The notes: generated from the letters alone by a model not told the origin. 64,000 nt of DNA from Bacillota bacterium (GCA_023392535.1 JAEVYY010000014.1:62001-126000); one strand, 5' to 3'; numbered from the stretch's first letter, positions 1-7,727 are shown. Program-made: numbers and translations.

Positions 1-618
1 GTGAAGAGCCAGGTTTCTTCCCAAACGGAAGAGGAGGCAGATAATGAAGATGCTGCTATGCAGATGCCACCAATGCCACCAAAGCCACCAAAACCGATGG
101 AAGAGATGGAAACGGAAGAGTCAGAAGAAACAATTGAATCGGTAAATGAAACCGTAAAGGATACTGTAAACTCAGTCATATCAGCTATTTTAGAAGCATT
201 TGATATCTCTGAAGGTGAAGTGTTTGAAGCCTTAAAATCTTTGCAACTTAGTCCCAGTGAATTATTGAACGAGGATGGACTTTCATCTGTTGTAAATGCA
301 CTTGCGGCCGATCATACAACTACGGCATCAGAAAATTCTTCAGAAATAACGAAGAATGATACGGATGGGTCAACGGATAGTGAAGAAGAAACGCTTTCCG
401 CTACTATGGTTAGTCTCAAAGAATTAATGGAAAATGCAATGAAATCACTTCAGGAAAAATTAGGAATGTCGGATGAAGAATTTAAAGCATTTTTAGATTC
501 ATCGGATGATGGTTTTAGCAATACGATAGCAGACTATGCAGGTAGAAATATGGGTAATGAAAATAGTATACAAAGATTTATGGATATGTTGCAGAATCAA
601 GGATCCAATTTAGTATAG
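1..618 (+). CDS. Uncharacterised acidic protein with FliK-like helical segments (probably 5'-truncated by the window edge)
   Basis: The frame is open from the first base, so the visible GTG may not be the true start. The visible 205 residues begin with an acidic stretch and a Pro-rich run (about 21-32, MPPMPPKPPKP), then predicted helices. Two helical segments (about 58-100 and 140-170) follow the pattern of the middle region of the FliK protein in this window: hydrophobic helix, then (G/D)(V/I)SE, then a 'LLN-D' turn. No C-terminal hook-length domain follows. A strong terminator lies right after the stop, so it ends a transcription unit. Function unknown; a FliK-type or other secreted/helical protein is possible. 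I do not recognise a named family. Confidence 0.6.
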   Translation: MKSQVSSQTEEEADNEDAAMQMPPMPPKPPKPMEEMETEESEETIESVNETVKDTVNSVISAILEAFDISEGEVFEALKSLQLSPSELLNEDGLSSVVNALAADHTTTASENSSEITKNDTDGSTDSEEETLSATMVSLKELMENAMKSLQEKLGMSDEEFKAFLDSSDDGFSNTIADYAGRNMGNENSIQRFMDMLQNQGSNLV

Positions 619-642
619 AATTAAATTTATCAAACATATTTT

Positions 643-685
643 AAGATAGTAGCAAAAGGAGTATCCATTTGCTACTATCTTTTTG
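643..685 (+). terminator. Rho-independent terminator
   Basis: A 14-bp perfect stem (AAGATAGTAGCAAA at 643-656 with its complement at 668-681), an 11-nt loop and a T run. It follows the acidic protein gene by 25 bases. Confidence 0.9.
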
Positions 686-714
686 TTGAAAATATGTGTA
701 AAAATGTATATATT
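686..714 (+). promoter_or_regulatory. Candidate sigma-A promoter for the hemerythrin-CutC gene
   Basis: TTGAAA (686-691), a 17-base spacer and TATATT (709-714), placed between the preceding terminator and the start of the fusion gene. Confidence 0.5.
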
Positions 715-755
715 ATAAGTTAGACAAAAAATACAGCAGAAAGTCGGTGCATAAT

Positions 756-1961
756 ATGTTTGATTTCAATTTTGATTGGAACAATGAGATAAATACAAAT
801 ATTGAGATTGTTGATTTTCAACATCAGAATTTATTTTTGATCGGGAGAGAAATTGAACAGATAATAAGGACGAAATGTATAGGGATGACGGAAGACCAAC
901 TTCTAAAGATTGTTTGTGAATTAAGAGATTATGTAGCTTATCATTTTTATCAGGAAGAAAGCTTGATGCAGCAGGCGGGATATTCCGATTTCGAGGAACA
1001 TCGCAGACAGCATCAGGCTGCAATTAAAGAAGTACAGTCCATTGATTTTCATCAGCTTCGAGAAAATCCTCTGGTTGGTTTGATTAATATTAAGAATATG
1101 ATGCAGGACTGGATATTTAAACATATTTTAATTGAAGATAAAAAGATGGCGGATGAGATCCGTGATATTTTGAAGGAACAGAATAAACATGTGAGTATTA
1201 TTAAAAAATCGCATTTATCCTATACCCTAGAGGCTGTTGTGGATAATATAGATGCTGCTATAAAGGCTGTGGAAGCTGGAGCAAACAGGATTGAATTGTG
1301 CAGTAATAGGATCATTGGGGGGACCACGCCTACATTATCCTTATTTACTGAGATAAAAAGGTTATGTAAGAAAAAAGTAGATGTTGTGATTCGGCCCAGA
1401 TGTGGAGATTTTCATTACAGTGCGAATGAATTTAAATTGATGTTGGCAGAGATTCAGAAATTCAAGGAAGCTGGTGCAGATGGAGTAATCATTGGTGCTT
1501 TGCAGACTAACGGGATATTGGATTATCCACAGATGCAAAGAATGATTCTAACGGCAGGTAGAATGAACATTACATTAAACAGGTCTTTTGACGTATGCAA
1601 AGATCCCTATCAGACATTGAGAGAGGCAAGGGAACTTGGCATTAGAAGAGTAATAACCAGTGGTCAAAAGTCAACTTCTTTGGAAGGAATGGAGGTTATA
1701 AGAAAACTTTCAAAAGAAGCTAAGGGTGATATTGATATTGTTGTAAATTGTGATTCGGATGGAAACATTATCAGGCAGATGTATGAGAAGACAGGGATTC
1801 TATCTTATCGGTTGGATGGTAGAATTGAGCGGGAAAGCCAAATGGTACATCGCAATATGGAAGTACATATGGGATTAATAGAATTCAATGAATACATTTT
1901 ATTAGATACAGATATCAAAAGAATCCGTGATGCGGCAGTCATTTTGAGCCAGCTCAATTAA
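756..1961 (+). CDS. Hemerythrin-CutC fusion protein
   Basis: Two complete domains in one 401-codon frame. Residues about 1-135 are a bacteriohemerythrin-type four-helix bundle that would bind a di-iron centre and O2. All seven expected ligands are present: His (DFQH), His and Glu (HFYQE), two His (HRRQH) and the HxxxxD pair near the fourth helix. Residues about 155-401 match CutC, a TIM-barrel family long linked to copper homeostasis whose biochemical role is unsettled. Its RPRGGDF signature reads RPRCGDF here. An in-frame GTG at 747 would add three residues; the ATG at 756 begins the usual hemerythrin N-terminus, but neither has a strong ribosome site. The gene stands alone between a terminator upstream and a bidirectional one downstream. 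The domain calls are firm; a shared oxygen/metal role is inference. Confidence 0.88.
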   Translation: MFDFNFDWNNEINTNIEIVDFQHQNLFLIGREIEQIIRTKCIGMTEDQLLKIVCELRDYVAYHFYQEESLMQQAGYSDFEEHRRQHQAAIKEVQSIDFHQLRENPLVGLINIKNMMQDWIFKHILIEDKKMADEIRDILKEQNKHVSIIKKSHLSYTLEAVVDNIDAAIKAVEAGANRIELCSNRIIGGTTPTLSLFTEIKRLCKKKVDVVIRPRCGDFHYSANEFKLMLAEIQKFKEAGADGVIIGALQTNGILDYPQMQRMILTAGRMNITLNRSFDVCKDPYQTLREARELGIRRVITSGQKSTSLEGMEVIRKLSKEAKGDIDIVVNCDSDGNIIRQMYEKTGILSYRLDGRIERESQMVHRNMEVHMGLIEFNEYILLDTDIKRIRDAAVILSQLN

Positions 1962-1972
1962 TAGGAGACAAT

Positions 1973-2013
1973 AAAAAATAGAACATTCATTTACAGGAAA
2001 TGTTCTATTTTTA
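1973..2013. terminator. Bidirectional terminator
   Basis: Stem TAGAACATT (1979-1987) with AATGTTCTA (1999-2007), flanked by an A run and a T run. It separates the convergent hemerythrin-CutC and PHP genes. Confidence 0.85.
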
Positions 2014-2023
2014 TTGTCTTAGT

Positions 2024-2800
2024 TCAATGATATAAGAGTTTTTTTGCCTTATAGCGGGCGGGCATATAAAAAAGTGCTCCTAATTTATTATAAATCCAAT
2101 AACAAACGGTTCCAGGATAATTTTTCATAAAATGTCTTCTTTGGTATTTTTCCAGAAGGGAACCGTCAGCAAGCATTTCTGCTCTTTCCCTTACCGCTTT
2201 TATTAAATCATTATTATTATAAATTTCATTCTCAAAAGTGGTGTAGGCAGTACCAATAACGCTCATTTTATGAGCATCGGAACCGGCAAAGCTAGGTTTT
2301 TTATATTTATTTGCCAAGGCTCTGGCTTTTACATTTGATATAGTGTGATTGCAGGCATTAAAGGTCTCAATAAAGTCGAATTTTTGTATCATAACCTTGT
2401 TTCTTTTGCCACAATTTGTATTCATTAATGCAAAAAAGCCTGTTTGGTAAGGATGTGCTGGACCTAGGATGCCTCCTAAACGATGCACAAGTTCTTCTAG
2501 TTCACTTATGGATAAACCGCGAAGTTCCATAAGCTTGCAATCTATATTATCAGGAAGAATGACAATCATATGACCGGCATCACGCGTATCATACTCAATT
2601 CCCTTTAATACAGTGAAAGACCTATCAGTTCTTATAGTCTCTGCGATTTGTTTCCATTTACGATAACCGTCATAAGAATTATGATCCGTTATTAGCATAC
2701 CATCAAAATCCTGGCTGATTAATTTCTTTATATACGAATCGATAGCTACCCTTGCGTCTACAGATCCTTCTTTCGTATGACAATGCATATCAAATTTCAT
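2024..2800 (-). CDS. PHP-domain metal-dependent hydrolase
   Basis: 258 residues. The N-terminus MKFDMHCHT carries the first PHP metal-binding motif (HxH), followed by LITDHN (second motif), LGPAHP, and SFAGSDAHK near residue 175 as the last metal ligands. These are the landmarks of PHP-superfamily phosphoesterases related to YciV/TrpH nucleases and histidinol phosphatases. The C-terminal 40 residues are basic and aromatic (a run of Tyr, Trp and Lys) and lie outside the core domain. The substrate cannot be told from sequence. The gene is monocistronic, convergent with the fusion gene and divergent from the binding-protein gene; a ribosome site (AGGAGG) precedes the ATG on the reverse strand. 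Confidence 0.85.
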   Translation of the reverse strand: MKFDMHCHTKEGSVDARVAIDSYIKKLISQDFDGMLITDHNSYDGYRKWKQIAETIRTDRSFTVLKGIEYDTRDAGHMIVILPDNIDCKLMELRGLSISELEELVHRLGGILGPAHPYQTGFFALMNTNCGKRNKVMIQKFDFIETFNACNHTISNVKARALANKYKKPSFAGSDAHKMSVIGTAYTTFENEIYNNNDLIKAVRERAEMLADGSLLEKYQRRHFMKNYPGTVCYWIYNKLGALFYMPARYKAKKLLYH

Positions 2801-2971
2801 TTATTAGCCTCCTGTCTAGCTAATATCATAATACCCATTCATAAGAGAAACAATAAGTAAATTGTGAATAATATGTAAAATATTAGTAATTTTTTTTGAT
2901 ATAGTAGATGGTATGAACCAAACGCTTTTTTTTTTATATAATGTAATATCAGAGAAGGAGGATGAATTATA

Positions 2972-3433
2972 TTGAAAAAGGTATTTAGTATCCTATTGGT
3001 ACTGTCTATGTTAATGGTCACTTTGTCGGGCTGTGGCGCTAAAGATAAGCAACAGAGTAAGGCTGGCATGACAAAAGTAACATTGAACGAAGTTGCTCAT
3101 TCTATTTTCTATGCTCCAATGTATGTAGCGATAGAAGAAGGGTATTTCACGGAAGAGGGGATTGCATTAGAACTTGTCACAGGATTTGGTGCAGATAAAA
3201 CAATGACAGCCGTATTATCAGGAGAAGCAGACATAGGGTTTATGGGAAGTGAATCTTCCATTTATACTTATTTAGGGGGTACAGAAGATTATGTTGTAAA
3301 TTTTGCCCAGTTAACACAACGAGCAGGCAATTTTCTGGTAGCCAGAGAACCAGTGGATCAGTTTGATTGGAGTATGCTTACAGGAAAGGATGTGCTGGGG
3401 GGAAGAAAGGGTGTTTACCAAGGAATCATGTAA
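2972..3433 (+). pseudogene. 5' half of a split NMT1/SsuA-type solute-binding lipoprotein gene
   Basis: Starts at TTG with AAGGAGG ten bases upstream. Residues 1-21 form a lipoprotein signal peptide ending in LSGC, so the product would be anchored outside the membrane. The following EGYFTEEGI and LSGEADIGFMGSE motifs are typical of NMT1/THI5- and SsuA-like binding proteins for small organic substrates. The gene is cut after codon 147 (GGRKG); the next six codons and the stop (VYQGIM) come from the inserted element. The missing 188 codons lie at 6927-7493, in the matching frame, giving a normal 335-residue protein if joined. No permease or ATPase gene lies beside it. In this state it is a truncated, presumably inactive, protein. 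Confidence 0.9.
3388..3433 (+). other. Left attachment site (attL)
   Basis: Junction of host gene and element with the shared core GGTG at 3410-3413. To the left is host sequence coding GGRKG; to the right the element arm ends in CATGTAA (3427-3433), which is the inverted copy of TTACATG at the other end of the element. Confidence 0.75.
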
Positions 3434-3595
3434 ATTTTTAAAGCAGACAAATTTTTAGACGAACAAAATAGTTATACAAGGGAAATAGAAATAATGTGAA
3501 AGAATTTGCGATATAATAATCTTGTATTCTACCATTCTTAAGTTAGAATAGAGTTATAAATGTTATAAATTTAAATTAGTAAGGGGGAGATTCCG

Positions 3596-3682
3596 TTGGT
3601 AATATGTGCCGTTACTAAGAGAAAATTACAGCAATTATGGATGACTGATAATAAGATGGAGGTAGGATTATGGGTATCTTAG
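3596..3682 (+). CDS. Possible 28-residue ORF in the element
   Basis: TTG start with a good ribosome site (AGGGGGAG, eight bases upstream), ending inside the next small ORF so that the two could be translationally coupled. No recognisable family. It could be a leader peptide or chance; the only support is the ribosome site. Confidence 0.2.
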   Translation: MVICAVTKRKLQQLWMTDNKMEVGLWVS

Positions 3683-3816
3683 AGCGTAAAATTTCCAGAT
3701 TGTTTATAAGTTTTGTATTATTAGTATGTAAAAGTATACGTACCTTTGTGATAGATGTCATTACAAGAGGAGAATTTTTGTGTTTCAAACAAATCTCCGA
3801 TTGCGGTGTAGTATAA
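3670..3816 (+). CDS. Possible 48-residue hydrophobic small protein in the element
   Basis: ATG preceded by GGAGG (six-base spacing). The product is short, basic at the N-terminus (MGILERKISR) and hydrophobic from residue 11 to 20, so it could insert in a membrane. It stops where a second open stretch without a start codon (3808-4117) begins in another frame, which would also fit one gene broken by a frameshift. I do not recognise it. Confidence 0.3.
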   Translation: MGILERKISRLFISFVLLVCKSIRTFVIDVITRGEFLCFKQISDCGVV

Positions 3817-4117
3817 AGCAGACATTTATCCACCAATTATTTTAAGAGTATCTGCCAATGAGGATATCATTTCAGCAGGAAAGACAGATACAGCTGCGCT
3901 TCAGAAAGAGGATAGTAAGGGTAGTATGTGGAATGTGACTGGAAACATATTTTATAACATTAATAACTATAGCAGCCAAAAATCTGGTACAAGTACCCGT
4001 CGTTTAAAGGAAGAGGAGGAACATAAGAATCAACGGATAGATGACTTAAATAATTTATCTACTTACGACCTAAAGTTGATTTTTCAACTGCTGATTCCGC
4101 GGGGACATAAATATTGA
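3808..4117 (+). other. Open stretch without a clear start, probable gene remnant or frameshifted 3' part
   Basis: About 100 codons are open to the stop at 4115-4117, beginning just after a TAG, with no ATG until 3926. The translation (for example PPIILRVSANEDIISAGK, then a Lys/Glu-rich segment) looks like protein rather than noise but matches no family I can name. It overlaps the end of the 48-residue ORF in a different frame, so the two may once have been one gene. An ATG at 3926 would give 63 residues but has only a weak ribosome site. Confidence 0.3.
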
Positions 4118-4120
4118 ATT

Positions 4121-4171
4121 ACGTTAACGTAAGAAAGCTTCTATTTGTTTTTTAACAGTAGAAGCTTTCTA
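4121..4171 (+). terminator. Palindrome followed by a terminator-like hairpin
   Basis: A perfect 10-bp palindrome ACGTTAACGT (4121-4130) abuts a 12-bp stem (AGAAAGCTTCTA at 4132-4143 with its complement at 4159-4170). Only a short AATTT follows, so it is a weak terminator at best; it separates the left part of the element from the membrane protein gene. Confidence 0.5.
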
Positions 4172-4197
4172 ATTTAAAAGGAAAAGGAACAATCTTG

Positions 4198-4800
4198 GTG
4201 AAGAGTATGACATATGAGCAATTCATGAATCAATATCCATTATTTGATTTGTTTTTTGAATTATTTAAGGGGATTATACCAACAATAGTAGCAATAGTAG
4301 CAATTTATTATAATAATGAGGGTGCCATAAAGAGAGATAAAAAAGCGAGAAAAGAAGATATTATGATAAAAATAAAAGAGACTATGTTGGATAAATTAAT
4401 TACCGTTACAAATATGTATTATACTTGTGGGAAGATAGCAATAGAATGTATTGCTGAACAGGATGAAAATAATAAAAGAAAGAAAAACAATGAATTATTT
4501 GATTACCTGAATATTTTATATGCAAAATCATGGGAAATCGTTGATTACTACAATACGATGTTTGTAAGTCTTCATATTGATATAAATTGCAAAGAATTAA
4601 ATAATAATATATACGAATTTGGTAGAAAAATTACTGATATTGTAAGCAAAGGTGAAGATAGGAAAGGTGTAAAGACAGAAAAAACAAGAGAAGAGAATAT
4701 AATAAGAGGAAGAGAAGAAATCAGTAAGGTTGTTTCTGAAAGTACTTCATGGAAAGCAATCATTATGAAACAGATCTCAGATAGTATCCGCATACAATAG
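4198..4800 (+). CDS. Uncharacterised membrane-anchored protein, element cargo
   Basis: About 200 residues. One hydrophobic segment near residues 20-40 (GIIPTIVAIVAIYY) is followed by a long Lys/Glu-rich, helical cytoplasmic region, so a single-pass anchored protein is likely. Start: GTG at 4198 follows AAGGAA by eight bases; an in-frame TTG at 4195 and ATG at 4207 are alternatives. Codon use is markedly A/T-rich, as in the rest of the element. It lies between the hairpin at 4132-4170 and the recombinase pair. I recognise no family; defence, phage-related or accessory roles are all open. Confidence 0.6.
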   Translation: MKSMTYEQFMNQYPLFDLFFELFKGIIPTIVAIVAIYYNNEGAIKRDKKARKEDIMIKIKETMLDKLITVTNMYYTCGKIAIECIAEQDENNKRKKNNELFDYLNILYAKSWEIVDYYNTMFVSLHIDINCKELNNNIYEFGRKITDIVSKGEDRKGVKTEKTREENIIRGREEISKVVSESTSWKAIIMKQISDSIRIQ

Positions 4801-4871
4801 TGATTTCGTGTTTGGAATAAGTGGTAGAATGTTCCAATAGAATATAGTAAGAACGCGCATCAGAGGTGTCA

Positions 4872-5066
4872 ATGTCTAAAAAACCCACCTTCTATTTATG
4901 GGAGCAAAGTAACAGCAAAGAGGAAAGAATAAAAATTCAGAAGAAACAATTGATTGAAAATGGCTTTCGAGTAGTTATCATAAAAAATAGTTCAGCACGC
5001 ATTCATAACAATCAAGATATCAGCGCTTTTCTAAGGAACCACAACTGGGGTGAAGATCATCTATGA
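4872..5066 (+). CDS. Small protein translationally coupled to the recombinase
   Basis: 64 residues from ATG 4872, preceded by AGAGGTG; a GTG at 4866 would add two residues. The stop overlaps the recombinase start as ATGA, so the two are made together. The pattern (basic helix, then NGFRVVIIKN, then a C-terminal helix ending LRNHNW) resembles, from memory, small ORFs found just before serine recombinases in clostridial elements. A role as a directionality factor or recombinase partner is a reasonable guess but is not shown by the sequence. Confidence 0.6.
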   Translation: MSKKPTFYLWEQSNSKEERIKIQKKQLIENGFRVVIIKNSSARIHNNQDISAFLRNHNWGEDHL

Positions 5067-6949
5067 ACTATGGGTATATGAGGCTATCTAAGGACGATAA
5101 CCAACAAAATTATATCTCAATTGAGAACCAAAAATTGATTATCAGTCAATATGTAAAGGAAACAGGAGAAAAAATAGATGAATGGTATGAAGACGATGGA
5201 ATATCAGGTTATAAATTTGACAGGCCTGGTTTCAATCATTTATTGACAAAAGCAAGAACCGGGGACACGATTTATGCAAAAGATCTTTCCAGAATTGGCA
5301 GGCACAACGCAAAAGTTCTTCTACTTATTGAGCAGTTAAAGGAGGATGGAATCAGACTTTATATCATTGATGAGCGATATGATTCTGAAAATAGTGATGA
5401 CGATATGCTTGGTATCACGACCTGGTACAATGAGAAGTATATCAAAAATACCAGCAAAAAGATTAAGCAGGTATTACATGCAAGACAACAGGAAGGAACA
5501 CTTTATCATGATTTACCTTTTGGCTATGTAAGAGATCAGAAAGATAAAAGTAAAATCCTGATTGTTCCAGAAGAGGCAGAATATATTAAAAGAATCTTCA
5601 CCTATTATATACAAGGTTATGGATACCGGAGAACAGCAAATATTTTAAATGAAAATGGAGTTGAAACGCCTTCCGGTCAAAGGAGAAAACGAGAACTTAG
5701 GAACGGAATCTATTCTAAGAAAAGAGTAGCTTCAAAATGGACTGATTCTATGGTTCATGACATATTAAAAAATGATATTTATATGGGAAATTTTAGACTC
5801 CATAAGAAAGCCCGCCATACCATACACGGTAAAGACATAAAAGTTCCCAAAGAGGAGCAATATCTTTTTGAATCAAATCATGAGCCAATTGTTTCAAAGC
5901 AGCAGTTCGAGTTGGCTCAAGAGATTATGCAGAAAAGGATTCATAGCAATTATAGGGGGGGAAGGGCAACAAAATGGGGGGATAACGGAGTAAGCCTCTT
6001 TGGTGGCTGCTTATTTTGTAGTAATTGTGGCAGAAAACTAACTCCAATCAAAAGGAATAATAAAAATGGAGTACGAAATTATTATATCTGTAGCACTTAT
6101 AATACAAGAGGAAAAGAATATTGTGAAAAATCTCATCTTATAGAAGAAAATAATTTAGTAGAAGATGTGATTCAATACCTTAGCATGTACCGAAATTTAC
6201 AATCCGAGTCCATAAAAAATTATAAGATTGATTCCTTTATAGATAAAAAAGATGGTAAGAAACTGCAAAAGGATAGATTGCTGCTACAAAAAGAAGAGGT
6301 ACAACAGCAAATACAAATCATTGTAAAACAAAAAATAAAGGATTTAACTGCTGTAACAAAGGATGATAGCCAAAAAATGCTGGAGAATATTTACCAAAAG
6401 ATACAATCGGAATTGTTGCAAAAAATAGAAAATATAGATATAAAATTAAACGCGTTGACACAGGTACCTGTCCATCAGATAGAGGAGTTTCATTCCGCAT
6501 TAGATATTTTAGATACCATCATACAGAATAAAAAGCTTGACAGAACCGACATTGAAATACTAATCGACCGCATTGAAATAGACGCTAATGGGATGCCCAC
6601 CATACAAATAAGGAGTGGCATGCTGAAGTCAGATGGCAGTTGTGAGGAGGCAGAGTTAAACAGTGAGGTTATACGAATCTTATCTATGATTATGGAGAGT
6701 GTGTCAGAGGAAGACGGTACTTTCACGTTACCAAAAATATTATTGGAGTTGGAGAAAAGAGGGATGAAAAAGTCTGCAAGAGAAATCAAACCATACTTGG
6801 CTTATATGATGCAGAAAGAAGTTATAAGGGCAACTAGCGATGCGCAGACGTCTTTTGAAATTTTGGTATCTATGCAGGAATGGAAGAGATATCTTACGAG
6901 ATTACATGGTGACTGTTCAATCAGGTGGTATGCCAGAGATGGTATTTGA
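5063..6949 (+). CDS. Large serine recombinase
   Basis: 628 residues. The N-terminal resolvase domain has the catalytic serine in YMRLSKDD (Ser9) and the arginine motif DLSRIGRH (about 74-81). A recombinase domain follows, with the typical GYGYRRTANILNENG helix and a repeated 'VHDILKNDIYMGNF' type motif. Next is a zinc ribbon (Cys pairs near residues 316 and 350: CLFCSNC and CSTY...EYC), then a coiled-coil segment (about 390-480) and an unusual C-terminal helical extension. Such enzymes insert and excise DNA at short att sites. The last seven codons (WYARDGI, from 6926) and the stop lie outside the element, in the host gene, so excision changes the protein's C-terminus. It is coupled to the small ORF upstream. 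Confidence 0.93.
   Translation: MNYGYMRLSKDDNQQNYISIENQKLIISQYVKETGEKIDEWYEDDGISGYKFDRPGFNHLLTKARTGDTIYAKDLSRIGRHNAKVLLLIEQLKEDGIRLYIIDERYDSENSDDDMLGITTWYNEKYIKNTSKKIKQVLHARQQEGTLYHDLPFGYVRDQKDKSKILIVPEEAEYIKRIFTYYIQGYGYRRTANILNENGVETPSGQRRKRELRNGIYSKKRVASKWTDSMVHDILKNDIYMGNFRLHKKARHTIHGKDIKVPKEEQYLFESNHEPIVSKQQFELAQEIMQKRIHSNYRGGRATKWGDNGVSLFGGCLFCSNCGRKLTPIKRNNKNGVRNYYICSTYNTRGKEYCEKSHLIEENNLVEDVIQYLSMYRNLQSESIKNYKIDSFIDKKDGKKLQKDRLLLQKEEVQQQIQIIVKQKIKDLTAVTKDDSQKMLENIYQKIQSELLQKIENIDIKLNALTQVPVHQIEEFHSALDILDTIIQNKKLDRTDIEILIDRIEIDANGMPTIQIRSGMLKSDGSCEEAELNSEVIRILSMIMESVSEEDGTFTLPKILLELEKRGMKKSAREIKPYLAYMMQKEVIRATSDAQTSFEILVSMQEWKRYLTRLHGDCSIRWYARDGI
6902..6946 (+). other. Right attachment site (attR)
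   Basis: Element arm beginning TTACATG (6902-6908), shared core GGTG (6924-6927), then host gene sequence coding GMPEMVFE. Joining this arm to the left-end arm recreates a near-symmetric attP; joining the two outer sides recreates the uninterrupted host gene. Confidence 0.75.
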
Positions 6950-7493
6950 ATACATCCTTAAGAAAAACGGGATGGATCCAATGACAGATGTTAGAATCGA
7001 TCAGAGTATTGATTTTGGATCGACCGGTGCAGCATTTTCAGGAGGACAGGGAGATTATACCATTGAATTTGAACCAGGTGCGACCAGTCTGGAATTAGAA
7101 GGAAAGGGATATGTGGTTGCATCTCTTGGAAAAGAATCCGGATATGTACCATATACAGCATATTGCGCAAAAAAAAGTTATATTGATAAAAATGGTGAGG
7201 TAATACAAAAATTCGTAAATGCATTGCAAAAAGGGATGGATTATGTGAATACTCATACACCAGAAGAAATAGCAAAAGTAATAGCACCACAGTTTGACGG
7301 TACAGAACTATCGACGATTTCAACTATTGTGACACGATATTATGATCAGAATACTTGGAAAGAAAATTTAGTATTTGAAGAAGATAGTTTTATATTATTA
7401 CAGGATATTTTGGATGAAGCAGGAGAATTAACCGAACGAGTTCCTTATGATAAACTTGTTTCAACAACATATGCCACGAACGCAGCAAAATAA
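6924..7493 (+). pseudogene. 3' half of the split NMT1/SsuA-type solute-binding protein gene
   Basis: Encodes the second lobe of the binding protein: GMPEMVFEYILKKNG, then FEPGATSLELEGKGYVVASLG and a helical C-terminus. It has no start of its own; the open frame extends back to 6840 only because it runs antiphase to the recombinase tail. Joined at the GGTG core to codon 147 of the 5' half it restores a continuous 335-codon gene, the usual size for the family. A terminator follows at once. No transport ATPase or permease is next to it. Confidence 0.9.
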
Positions 7494-7534
7494 AAAATAC
7501 CCCACTTTTATTACTTGATAGAAGTGGGGATTTT
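7494..7534 (+). terminator. Terminator of the binding-protein gene
   Basis: Stem CCCCACTT (7500-7507) with AAGTGGGG (7522-7529), then ATTTT. It begins at the stop codon of the 3' half. Confidence 0.85.
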
Positions 7535-7698
7535 CAAGGGGAGGATATAAAAGTGAAATTCACGCCTTTGCGAAATTCACTCCGTAAATCTTGTCTTTTG
7601 TTCAAGGATGGAAAACCATCGTATCAATGGAGGGGGATCCAAAGATTACTATTATTATGAGCATAAAAAATTATATTTATACATGCAAAAAAAATTTT
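7535..7698. other. Non-coding stretch
   Basis: No ORF of note. It holds two short inverted repeats (GTGAA...TTCAC around 7553-7581 and GATGG-AAAA-CCATC near 7608-7621) and a ribosome-site-like GGAGGGGG without a following frame. It may be a remnant of a longer transport locus; no known RNA is recognised. Confidence 0.35.
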
Positions 7699-7727
7699 TT
7701 GAATTTATTATAATAATTTGCTATACT
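7699..7727 (+). promoter_or_regulatory. Sigma-A promoter for the SEC-C protein gene
   Basis: TTGAAT (7699-7704), 17-base spacer, TATACT (7722-7727). Transcription would begin near 7734, which rules out the GTG at 7735 as a sensible start. Confidence 0.7.

Larger units (their letters stand above)
3411..6924 (+). mobile_element. 3.5-kb serine-recombinase element inserted in the binding-protein gene
   Basis: The limits come from the interrupted gene: the 5' half stops matching after GGTG at 3410-3413 and the 3' half resumes at GGTG 6924-6927, so one period is 3514 bp. Contents in order: small, possibly decayed ORFs, a hairpin, an unknown membrane protein gene, a 64-codon ORF coupled to the recombinase gene, and a large serine recombinase running across the right end. 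There are no conjugation, replication or resistance genes. The precise, duplication-free join with a short shared core fits site-specific insertion by the resident recombinase. Confidence 0.85.

Noticed and set aside
2972..3433. A naturally short binding protein of 153 residues
   Set aside because: The second lobe is present 3.5 kb away in the matching frame and the last six residues come from the element.
7535..7698. A riboswitch before the SEC-C gene
   Set aside because: The region lies upstream of a good promoter, so it would not be in the message, and no known RNA motif is seen.
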